A DNA stretch of 5,766 nucleotides from DAOOWV01 sp035371485 (GCA_035371485.1 DAOOWV010000043.1:1-5766); one strand, 5' to 3'; counted from the stretch's first letter, positions 1 through 5,386 are shown. A program made the numbers and translations. Notes: generated by a model from the sequence alone, not told the origin.

Positions 1-116
1 GGTTGAAATGAACAAGTGAATGAATTTTAAGGAAACAAATAACTTAAGCATTTTTTAACTGTATATTAATAAATTATTCCGTGTTATTATTGTAGTATTA
101 ATTTAAAATTATAGTT

Positions 117-878
117 ATGAATATAATTAAAGTTGATGCTTCAAATATTGAGAAAGATGGGTTTTTCTGTAGAATGAGTAAATCAGAAACTCAGGGAAAC
201 CAGAATAAGATGAAATGGCTCAAAGAAAGATTTAAAGAAGGATTAACAATGCAATTGCTTGACATAAAAGAAGGTGGACGCGGATATATTGAATACATAC
301 CAGGGAAATATGCCTTTAGAGCTATAAATGCAGAAAATTATTTAGTAATACACTGTCTTTGGGTAGTTGGAAAAAGTCAAAAGCAAGGGTTTGCTAAGAA
401 ATTAGTTGAACAATGTATAGAGGACGCAAAGAAACAAAAACTAGACGGAATAGCAATATTAACTAGTGAAAAAACATGGCTAATTAAAAAATCGTTCTTT
501 GAGCATTTGGGATTTAAATCTGTAACAAAAACTGAAGATAAAATCTTTAATATCATGACCCTAAAATTTGATGATAAGGCAAAAGATCCTTCATTTTGTA
601 AAGATTACGAGAAAAAAGCCAAAGTCGGAAACAAAGGGTTTACAGTTTTCTATACTCACCAGTGTCCTTATATAGATGATGCTGTTGAAATAGTTAAGAA
701 GTTCGCACAAAAGAAAAACATACCGTTCCAAACAATATTATTAAATACTGCCGAGGAAGTAAGAACTAAATCCCCTTCTCCATATGGTACATTTGGTATT
801 ATTTATAAAGATAAGTTAATAAGTTATACTTATCTTTTAGAAAAAGACTTGGAAAAACTTATAACAGAAATTGGATAA
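117..878 (+). CDS. YoaP-type GNAT N-acetyltransferase with thioredoxin-like C-terminal domain
   Basis: The 253-residue protein has two parts. Residues 1-150 form a GNAT fold: an acetyl-CoA-binding loop follows the beta-strand HCLWVVG, with SQKQGFAKKL (87-96) matching the Q/R-x-x-G-x-G/A pattern, and a later FFEHLGF (127-133) motif typical of GNAT strand-helix ends. The early WLKERFKEGL (34-43) and YIEYIP (57-62) segments and NYLVIHCLWV are characteristic of the YoaP-like family. Residues 174-253 resemble the YoaP C-terminal domain, a thioredoxin-like fold starting KGFTVFYTHQCPY with a single Cys (C183) rather than CxxC. Family members acetylate small molecules or proteins, but the substrate is not known. 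The ATG at 117 gives the usual family N-terminus; no Shine-Dalgarno site precedes it. The 3' end overlaps the convergent gene by 49 bp. Predicted cytosolic. Confidence 0.88.
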   Translation: MNIIKVDASNIEKDGFFCRMSKSETQGNQNKMKWLKERFKEGLTMQLLDIKEGGRGYIEYIPGKYAFRAINAENYLVIHCLWVVGKSQKQGFAKKLVEQCIEDAKKQKLDGIAILTSEKTWLIKKSFFEHLGFKSVTKTEDKIFNIMTLKFDDKAKDPSFCKDYEKKAKVGNKGFTVFYTHQCPYIDDAVEIVKKFAQKKNIPFQTILLNTAEEVRTKSPSPYGTFGIIYKDKLISYTYLLEKDLEKLITEIG

Positions 879-1405
879 CAACTTATATCAGATTTCTTTA
901 TTTCTAAAATACTGACTAATCTATTAAATTCATTTTTTATTTTTTCAATATTTGAACCCATTACTTCCAGCTCTCCATATATTCCCAATCCTTTTATTTT
1001 CTCAAAAGCAGTCTTAAATTTTAGTTTTTCAAAACCCCAATATTCAGCCTCTTTTGTAATTGAAAGCCAAGGCTTGAAGCCCATATCTGAAAGTAAAGAT
1101 TTACATACTTTAAATTCACCCCTATACAGCTCTAATTTTCCTCCTTGATAAACCGACTTTTTAAATAAAAACTGTCCAGATTTAATTATCTCTACCTTCG
1201 AAAAGTAAATAACAGATTTCTTAGAGGCATCCTTCCACTTACGAATTCTTAAGTTTTGAACTAAAGGATCCCATTTTCCAAGTTTGGGAATATAATAACA
1301 ATCCGTTTCATGGTAGGGATATATCAATTTACCGCCTAATTTATTGAATTTAGCCTTTATAGTATCGACATCATCTATTTTATATCTAATTTCACATTCA
1401 AACAT
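830..1405 (-). CDS. CYTH domain protein (class IV adenylate cyclase / thiamine-triphosphatase-like)
   Basis: A 191-residue protein with the CYTH (triphosphate tunnel metalloenzyme) layout. The N-terminal signature is E-x-E-x-basic (E3, E5, R7 in MFECEIRYKI), where the family normally has Lys; a gap-and-helix then leads to LGGKL (23-27). The strand QNLRIRKW (50-57) carries the paired Arg that contact the triphosphate, and GIYGELEVMG near residue 145 is the late acidic strand. Family members hydrolyse or cyclise triphosphates (ATP to cAMP, ThTP, inorganic triphosphate) inside a beta-barrel tunnel; which reaction applies here cannot be told. The C-terminus (SFSKSFSKR) is encoded opposite the 3' end of the acetyltransferase gene. 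Upstream of the ATG, a TATAAC hexamer lies about five bases away with no ribosome site. It could be a -10 box for a nearly leaderless mRNA, but I see no good -35. Confidence 0.82.
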   Translation of the reverse strand: MFECEIRYKIDDVDTIKAKFNKLGGKLIYPYHETDCYYIPKLGKWDPLVQNLRIRKWKDASKKSVIYFSKVEIIKSGQFLFKKSVYQGGKLELYRGEFKVCKSLLSDMGFKPWLSITKEAEYWGFEKLKFKTAFEKIKGLGIYGELEVMGSNIEKIKNEFNRLVSILEIKKSDISCYPISVISFSKSFSKR

Positions 1406-1558
1406 ACTAGTTATATCTTTCTGTGTTTATAAAATTACCATTAATGCCGTTTTAGTCAGATCTACAAGTTGTTTTAACATAGCAATTTTATTGAAATTAT
1501 ATATCTATTATACTTTTTACCTATTAATTAATCAAATAACAAAATGTTATTTTAGCAA

Positions 1559-1587
1559 TTGAGATTATTATCAAAAAATGGTATAAT
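1559..1587 (+). promoter_or_regulatory. Strong sigma-70 promoter of the ligase leader
   Basis: TTGAGA (1559-1564), a 17-bp spacer and TATAAT (1582-1587), with a TGG just before the -10 giving the extended form TGnTATAAT. This is one base from consensus at -35 and perfect at -10. Transcription should start near 1594-1595, almost exactly on the ATG of the leader reading frame, so that transcript would be leaderless. It is the best promoter in the window and points at the leader and the PheRS-like gene. Confidence 0.8.
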
Positions 1588-1594
1588 ACTAGCT

Positions 1595-1675
1595 ATGAAA
1601 CACACCAAGCAAACCACAATTTTAAACCAAATTAAAGCCAATACTTTGGGTGTCTCTTTCTTTTTTGCTGCGTAA
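1595..1675 (+). CDS. Putative Phe-rich leader peptide (26 aa)
   Basis: ATG at 1595 opens 26 codons ending GVSFFFAA and then TAA. Codons 22-24 are TTC TTT TTT, three consecutive Phe, placed right before the 5' arm of an intrinsic terminator; the TAA (1673-1675) lies in that hairpin's loop. The next gene is a paralogue of phenylalanyl-tRNA synthetase. Enterobacterial Phe leaders (PheL, PheM) likewise carry Phe runs before a terminator, and PheL also begins MKH. By inference a ribosome stalled at the Phe codons would cover the terminator's 5' arm and allow read-through. The start sits at the predicted transcription start, so translation would be leaderless. Alternatives: a small non-coding RNA ended by this terminator, with the reading frame accidental. 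No protein-level evidence is possible at this length. Confidence 0.45.
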   Translation: MKHTKQTTILNQIKANTLGVSFFFAA

Positions 1676-1691
1676 GCAGCAATATTTTTTT
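1665..1691 (+). terminator. Intrinsic terminator in the ligase leader (candidate attenuator)
   Basis: A perfect 7-bp stem TTGCTGC/GCAGCAA (1665-1671 with 1676-1682) closes a GTAA loop of the stable GNRA class and is followed by TA and seven T (1685-1691). It lies about 95 nt downstream of the predicted start site and about 90 nt upstream of the ligase start, so the ligase can only be expressed by read-through or from another promoter. Confidence 0.78.
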
Positions 1692-1724
1692 CAAATACAA
1701 TTTTTCAACCTCAAAATAAGTAAC

Positions 1725-1758
1725 TTTTGCTGAATTATAAATATAAGCCAGCAAAAAA
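1725..1758 (+). promoter_or_regulatory. Second leader hairpin that competes for the terminator arm
   Basis: TTTTGCTG (1725-1732) pairs perfectly with CAGCAAAA (1749-1756) across a 16-nt AT-rich loop. The 3' strand, extended to CAGCAAAAAA (1749-1758), is also a perfect 10-bp match to TTTTTTGCTG at 1661-1670, the terminator's 5' side. So the leader contains two copies of the 5' strand and two of the 3' strand and could fold in mutually exclusive ways. No T-run follows, so it is not itself a terminator. It ends about 25 nt before the ligase start and might affect translation. Confidence 0.45.
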
Positions 1759-1783
1759 CCATATAATTTTTTATTAAATGAAA

Positions 1784-2910
1784 ATGTATATTAAACCTAT
1801 AAAAAAAGTGAGCTAAATAAATATCTGGCTATCCCCGATTTAACAGCTCCAGGCAATAATCACGCCATACGATATTTATATGAAGGAATTAAAGAATACA
1901 TGACGTGCTCCCATCCCCAAAGTGAGATAAAAGAATATCGACTCAATCCGATTGTAAATGTAGAAGATAATTACGACAATCTTCTGATTGATAAAGATAA
2001 TATTTCACGCTCTTCAACCTATACACATTATGTAGATACAAAAAGAGTATTACGAACTCATACCTCTGCCCAAATTCCACTAATACTTAAAGAACTTGCA
2101 AATACAAAAAACAATTGGAATGATGTCGTAATTATACTTCCAGGACTTGTATATAGAAGAGATGTAACAGATAAAAAACATCTTGGAGTCATTCAACACT
2201 TAGAAATGTGGCGAGTTACAAAGAATTCATATTACAGAAAAATTGTTAGACAAGACTTAATTCATGTTATCAACGGATTAAGTGAGATATGTGCTCCAGG
2301 CTGGAAAAAGAGAAATGTCGATAAAGTACATCCCTATACCATAGAAGGAATAGAGGTTAATCTTGTAAAAAACAACAGTGACATTGAAATTCTTGAAGGA
2401 GGAGTTATCAAACCCCAAATATTAGAAAATGCTGGATTAGATCCTAATAAATATTCCGGATGGGCCATGGGAGCAGGATTAGATCGATTAGTTATGACAT
2501 TAAAAGAAATTCCTGATATCCGTTATTTAAGATCTACAAACCCCAAAATCCAAAGACAAATGACTGATTTGTCCAAATACGTTGAGGTATCACTCATGCC
2601 TGCAATTGTAAGAGATATCTCCTACTGTGTACCTCAAGAATACGTAGAGGAAGATATTCACCAGGAAATTCGAGATTCAATTGGAAGCGATTACGAAATA
2701 ATAGAAAGCATTGAAATTATAAATGAAACCTTAAGCAACGAGTTACCACCAGAAGTAAGAGAAAAATTAGGATGTAAACCAACAATGAAAAATATTCTAG
2801 TTCGAATTACCTTACGTCATCTTGACAAAACACTAACACGGGAGGAAGCTAACGATTTATACAGTAAAATATATTTAAAAGTCAATTATGGAAAAAACAT
2901 CTATGTTTAA
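1784..2910 (+). CDS. srmL: PheRS-alpha-like ligase (PheS-related 'mystery ligase' family), frame break near the N-terminus
   Basis: A class II synthetase core followed by a C-terminal ferredoxin-fold anticodon-binding-like (FDX-ACB) domain. Counting from ATG 1900: VEDNYD (21-26) and RSSTYTHYV (37-45); RTHTSAQIP (52-60), typical of PheRS alpha; motif 2 region VYRRDV (84-89) with H94, Q99 and W104; EILEGG (163-168); motif 3 MGAGLDRLVM (190-199) with the class II Arg; and FDX-ACB about 225-330. The catalytic-plus-FDX-ACB order resembles one-chain PheRS, but motifs match the family I recall as SrmL, whose substrate is unknown. Conserved N-terminal sequence (YLAIPDLTAPG, then NNHAIRYLYEGIKEY) lies upstream of 1900 in the same frame, but no ATG, GTG or TTG exists there after the stop at 1792. 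In the next frame ATG 1784 (or 1778) reads MYIKPIKK and would join at the A-run 1801-1807 by a -1 shift. Thus it is a real shift, a CTG/ATA start, or a missing base in the sequence. Confidence 0.72.
1801..1808 (+). other. A-run (A7G) where the ligase reading frame changes
   Basis: In the frame of ATG 1784 the codons are ATA AAA AAA GTG AGC TAA. A -1 slip on AAA AAA continues as AGT GAG CTA, giving KKSELNKYLAIPDLT and then the rest of the ligase. A AAA AAA G fits the X XXY YYZ rule for -1 slippage. A run of eight A in place of seven would also restore one frame. I see no obvious stimulatory hairpin immediately downstream. Confidence 0.5.
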
Positions 2911-2959
2911 AAAACAAGACTTTATACTATAGTTATTTAATAATTTATAATATTTATGA

Positions 2960-2976
2960 TAAAATAAAAATATAAT
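2960..2976 (+). promoter_or_regulatory. Possible -10 region for the downstream gene
   Basis: An extended -10 TGATAAAAT (TAAAAT at 2960-2965) and a TATAAT (2971-2976) lie 17-33 bp before ATG 2993. No convincing -35 is found at the right spacing for either, and the region is very AT-rich, so this is weak. Confidence 0.3.
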
Positions 2977-2992
2977 TTTATGATTCAATTTT

Positions 2993-3079
2993 ATGAGCGA
3001 TACGATACCAGAAACCAAAGAAATGGATTCAATAGGTAAAATTACACAAACTGAAGATGGATTATTTGAGCGTTATTAG
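2993..3079 (+). other. In-frame 5' extension of the next gene, closed by a single TAG
   Basis: ATG 2993 opens 28 codons (MSDTIPETKEMDSIG through GLFERY) and ends at TAG 3077-3079. The frame is the same as the gene starting at 3122, and the 14 codons between (QPDHNQATAIANLI) have no further stop. The peptide has normal, hydrophilic, protein-like composition. TAG is one base from CAG (Gln), and the following codon is CAA. The likeliest reading is the true N-terminus of the 3122-3766 protein cut off by a nonsense change; read-through and sequencing error are alternatives. All other complete genes here end in TAA. Confidence 0.5.
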
Positions 3080-3121
3080 CAACCTGATCACAATCAGGCT
3101 ACAGCAATTGCAAATCTGATA

Positions 3122-3766
3122 ATGAAAAATGTTGAAGAAATTAGTTTTGGTTTACCCAAAGCAATGGGATACAAAGCAGTAACCTACAACCCACAAACAG
3201 AAACATATGCTTCCTTTGACGTTTCCGATTTAGAGGAAATTGACAATAGACAAGACAAAAGTCGAAGACGAACAGTAAAAATTTACCTATCCGATGGAAC
3301 TAGAATTGAATCTGTAATCACTTCAAATCCAATAAATACAGAGGGCATGGATACATCTAAAATAATACAACTAGAAATAATTAAAGTATCTACACCAAAT
3401 ATCACTGTTGAATATTTTGATAAAAAATGTAGGGTTCGCAGTAATAATAAGGCTTCTGTTGAAGCTATTTCCAATCCCCTCGACTCAGCCCAAATGATTC
3501 TAAATCAAATACAAATACCAAAGGAATATGAGGATCTCATTGATCCATTTGAAATAATTTATGGAAGCCTTTCTGAACGCAAGATAATCAAGAAATACTT
3601 AGGATCACGAAGATCAGAAATTTTCACAACAGACCTACCCCAAACTACCACAGCATGGACATATGATTATCAAGAAGTTCTAGATAGAGCCCAAAAACAT
3701 TTACGTTCAAAATTGTGGGAAGATATGCCTAGCTTAGCCCAAATGCTGAAATCAAAAAAGAAATAA
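3122..3766 (+). CDS. Hypothetical protein, family not recognised
   Basis: The 214-residue protein from ATG 3122 is soluble and charged, with no signal peptide or membrane segment. Residues 1-110 look strand-rich (MGYKAVTYNP, RTVKIYLSDGTRIESVIT, IIQLEIIKVSTPNITVEYF), and the C-terminal half is helical, ending in a basic tail KSKKK. The motif RTVKIYLSDGTRI suggests a small beta-barrel-like fold, but I recognise no catalytic motif. The start is doubtful: an ATG at 2993 in the same frame is separated only by a TAG, and no ribosome site precedes 3122. With the extension the protein would be about 258 residues. It follows the ligase after about 80 bp on the same strand but probably has its own promoter. 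A hairpin with a T-run lies 23 bp after the stop. Confidence 0.7.
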   Translation: MKNVEEISFGLPKAMGYKAVTYNPQTETYASFDVSDLEEIDNRQDKSRRRTVKIYLSDGTRIESVITSNPINTEGMDTSKIIQLEIIKVSTPNITVEYFDKKCRVRSNNKASVEAISNPLDSAQMILNQIQIPKEYEDLIDPFEIIYGSLSERKIIKKYLGSRRSEIFTTDLPQTTTAWTYDYQEVLDRAQKHLRSKLWEDMPSLAQMLKSKKK

Positions 3767-3770
3767 TAAA

Positions 3771-3862
3771 CTCAAATCGGAGAGACCGTGCCAAAGGCAG
3801 ATCTACCTATTTTGGTATTTTTATCTTCACTTTGTTCGATAAAAACACTCAAATCGGAGAGA
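3771..3862. repeat. tRNA-Pro-derived repeat, copy A
   Basis: Positions 3775-3862 align without gaps to 5299-5386, differing at 11 of 88 bases by my hand count. The unit begins and ends with CAAATCGGAGAGA (at 3773 and 3850, spacing 77 nt), which is the reverse complement of the 3' end of the tRNA-Pro gene plus its flank. The interior holds ACCGTGCCAAAGGCAGA and a hairpin. Confidence 0.85.
3789..3822 (+). terminator. Terminator-like hairpin in repeat copy A
   Basis: TGCCAAA (3789-3795) pairs with TTTGGTA (3811-3817), one pair being G-U; an inner near-palindrome GGCAGATCTACC stacks inside, and TTTTT (3818-3822) follows. It is placed 23 bp after the stop of the unrecognised gene and would end its transcript. 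Confidence 0.6.
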
Positions 3863-3888
3863 TCGTACTATGTACGAACGGATACTCC
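3856..3888 (-). terminator. Hairpin after the membrane-protein gene; resembles a shrunken tRNA-Pro
   Basis: TCGTAC/GTACGA (3863-3868 with 3872-3877) is a perfect 6-bp stem with a 3-nt loop, enclosed by GGAG (3856-3859) and CTCC (3885-3888). On the minus strand it reads GGGAGTA, hairpin, CTCTCCGATTTGAG, then a T5 run, so it could end the membrane-protein transcript. The outer strands match the tRNA-Pro acceptor 5' side with T8-A9 and the 3' side with its flank, as if the tRNA interior had been replaced. Confidence 0.45.
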
Positions 3889-3915
3889 CTCTTATTGATA
3901 CGAATATCTCATATG

Positions 3916-4968
3916 TTAAGGAATTTGAGTACAAATCTTTTTCTTTTCTATCACAAATCTCCTTATTTCATCAAGACCTTTTCGTTTTCGGGAGTAGATA
4001 AATAAGTGATCTGGTCCTATTCCCGTTCTTCGATATCTACGATAAGAAGCTGTTATTCTTAAATTTAGGTATCCGAACCTATTTGTAATTTTTGAAACGC
4101 TTTTAACTATATCATATGAGACAACCCTCTTAGACCTTTTAGTTGTAATGACCATTGAATTATCATAAAAATCATATTGATAGAAACCTTTAATTATTTT
4201 ACCTATTCCGAACTTTAATTCAATGTATAAACCTATGATCGTGAAACATAACCCTAAAAAGCCAACAAAGAGCATGCTATTTGCCACATACTCACTACAA
4301 GAAGAGCTGTAGCGACAACTATAACCACCATAAGTAAACAATGATCCAACCATTATCCATGATAAACCAATTAAAGAAATCATTACAATAGATACTATTG
4401 GTTGATTAAATTTAGATACTATCTGATATCTAGGCTTATGTAAGACACTGAAAGTATTTCCCCAAATTATTTTGTTAATAGAATTCCAAATTTCTTCATT
4501 ATTAGTTCCCTTTGTGTTTATGACGATTGGAGATAATTTTGTAAAGGAAGGTCTATATTTTAATAAAATATATGAATCGTTTACGAAGGCGTCTTTTAGT
4601 ATTGCTTTAAACCGATACCTTTCAATTTTCGACGCCTTAACAATATACAATAACTTTGATGTTAGTATCAATTGGGGTTTGACTAGTGCCTTTTTTATGA
4701 TATCGCTCAAAATCAATAAACTAAATCCAAGAAATATCAAGCTTATCAATAAACCAACAGAGAGAGTGCTCAAATCAACCACTAAAAATCCCAATATAGA
4801 AAAGATTCCAAACATGAGGGAGAAAAACAGGGGAAAGACCATTAAATCAATAACGAAGTCGTTCTCTAATACTCGTGAAAACTTAATATCACTTATTATT
4901 ACTTTATCTTTTGGATAAGCGTTATTTAATAATTCAATACTTTTATCGACTTGATTCCTACTATTCAT
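3916..4968 (-). CDS. Membrane protein with duplicated helix-pair plus PH-like beta domain
   Basis: A 350-residue protein with four hydrophobic helices at about 42-64, 68-91, 190-213 and 228-250. Each pair is followed by a soluble, strand-rich segment: PQLILTSKLLYIVKASKIERYRF (98-120) onward and YDFYDNSMVITTKRSKRVVSYDIVKSV (265-291) onward. The pattern of two helices then a strand starting near 'L-T/V-I-T ... R ... V/I' resembles bacterial PH-like (bPH2, YdbT-type) membrane proteins, here as an internal duplication. The inter-helix loop 213-227 has Cys218 and Cys224 (CRYSSSC). No signal peptide or catalytic motif is seen, and the function is unknown. It has its own strong promoter and no ribosome site. 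It sits alone between two copies of the tRNA-derived repeat, suggesting acquisition as cargo. The bPH2 assignment is tentative. Confidence 0.75.
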   Translation of the reverse strand: MNSRNQVDKSIELLNNAYPKDKVIISDIKFSRVLENDFVIDLMVFPLFFSLMFGIFSILGFLVVDLSTLSVGLLISLIFLGFSLLILSDIIKKALVKPQLILTSKLLYIVKASKIERYRFKAILKDAFVNDSYILLKYRPSFTKLSPIVINTKGTNNEEIWNSINKIIWGNTFSVLHKPRYQIVSKFNQPIVSIVMISLIGLSWIMVGSLFTYGGYSCRYSSSCSEYVANSMLFVGFLGLCFTIIGLYIELKFGIGKIIKGFYQYDFYDNSMVITTKRSKRVVSYDIVKSVSKITNRFGYLNLRITASYRRYRRTGIGPDHLFIYSRKRKGLDEIRRFVIEKKKICTQIP

Positions 4969-4997
4969 ATTTGCAAAACGAAATCTTTAATACAAGT

Positions 4998-5027
4998 ATT
5001 ATATCAAAACTGTAAAAATAATATCAA
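4998..5027 (-). promoter_or_regulatory. Sigma-70 promoter of the membrane-protein gene
   Basis: Read on the minus strand: TTGATA (5027-5022), 18-bp spacer, then TGATATAAT with a perfect -10 TATAAT (5003-4998) and extended TG. The start site should fall near 4991, leaving a short untranslated region of about 23 nt before ATG 4968 without a Shine-Dalgarno sequence. Confidence 0.72.
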
Positions 5028-5040
5028 ATAAGACCTGACA

Positions 5041-5298
5041 AGACTCGAACGGAAATAGTACTCATATATAGACTTTTTTCACTAATTTGTTGAATTTGGA
5101 TAATTTTGAGAAATGGTGTGTATCACATTGATAACACCTATGTATCAATACTATTAGAGGATCTCGTCTTAATTGGTCAGAGATACCGTGCCAAAGGCAG
5201 ACACGCAGGACTTGTGGAGTTCCTGTAGATCTCTAGCGAAGAACGAAATCCCGACTTGTCGGGAAACCTGCGATGTTAGATATATCTAGACGTTTAAC
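5041..5298. other. Gene-free, hairpin-rich interval between membrane-protein gene and tRNA repeat
   Basis: No convincing gene is seen. It contains GGTGTgTATC/GATAACACC (5115-5138, one bulge); AGAGAT/ATCTCT (5179-5184 with 5229-5234) enclosing CAGGACT/AGtTCCTG (5206-5225); CCCGAC/GTCGGG (5250-5263); CGCAGG/CCTGCG (5204-5209 with 5267-5272), an alternative long-range pairing; and the palindrome TAGATATATCTA (5277-5288). GCAGGACTTG and AACCTGCGA recall the T-arm side of the neighbouring tRNA-Pro gene. It may be a structured RNA or decayed tRNA/repeat DNA. Confidence 0.5.
5185..5201. repeat. Partial third copy of the repeat core
   Basis: ACCGTGCCAAAGGCAGA is identical to the core of copies A (3785-3801) and B (5309-5325). 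It is preceded by AGAGAT, matching GAGAG in the full copies. The sequence then diverges, and no T-run follows. Confidence 0.7.
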
Positions 5299-5386
5299 AA
5301 TCGGAGAGACCGTGCCAAAGGCAGATCTGCCTATTTTGGCATTTTTGTTCTCATTTCATTCGACAAAAAAGCTCAAATCGGAGAGA
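5299..5386. repeat. tRNA-Pro-derived repeat, copy B, overlapping the tRNA 3' end
   Basis: This is the 88-nt partner of copy A. Its right end (CTCAAATCGGAGAGA, 5372-5386) is the 3' end and flank of the tRNA-Pro gene, so the tRNA supplies one of the repeat's direct ends. The left end repeats AATCGGAGAGACC. Copy B has the better-paired interior: GGCAGATCTGCC is a perfect palindrome here but mismatched in copy A. Confidence 0.85.
5313..5346 (+). terminator. Terminator-like hairpin in repeat copy B
   Basis: TGCCAAA (5313-5319) pairs with TTTGGCA (5335-5341), enclosing the palindrome GGCAGATCTGCC, followed by TTTTT (5342-5346). No plus-strand gene lies upstream, so it may only be part of the repeat structure. 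Confidence 0.4.

Noticed and set aside
1344..1562. 72-codon plus-strand open frame
   Set aside because: Starts opposite the CYTH N-terminus, has low-complexity Ile/Leu/Tyr-rich composition and no family features; the promoter at 1559 lies at its end, not its start.
1594..1700. T-box riboswitch controlling the PheRS-like gene
   Set aside because: No T-box consensus (AGGGTGGNACCGCG) and no stem I features in the short leader; a peptide-type attenuator fits better.
3077..3079. TAG as a reassigned sense codon (pyrrolysine or code change)
   Set aside because: One internal TAG is not evidence. No PylRS, PylT or suppressor tRNA is in the window, and the PheRS-like protein is not PylRS.
3283..3474. 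63-codon minus-strand open frame
   Set aside because: Lies wholly antisense inside the 3122-3766 gene, with no promoter or recognisable motif.
4472..4918. 148-codon plus-strand open frame
   Set aside because: Fully antisense to the membrane-protein gene, which has a clear promoter and a coherent helix pattern; the plus-strand product lacks any recognisable domain.
5020..5056. GACTCGAAC as part of another tRNA 3' half
   Set aside because: Only the T-loop-like nonamer is present, with no paired stem around it; probably chance or unrecognisable debris.
3771..5386. CRISPR array or integron attC cassette array
   Set aside because: There are two long copies 1.5 kb apart without regular spacers, and no RYYYAAC/GTTRRRY core sites or integrase are seen.
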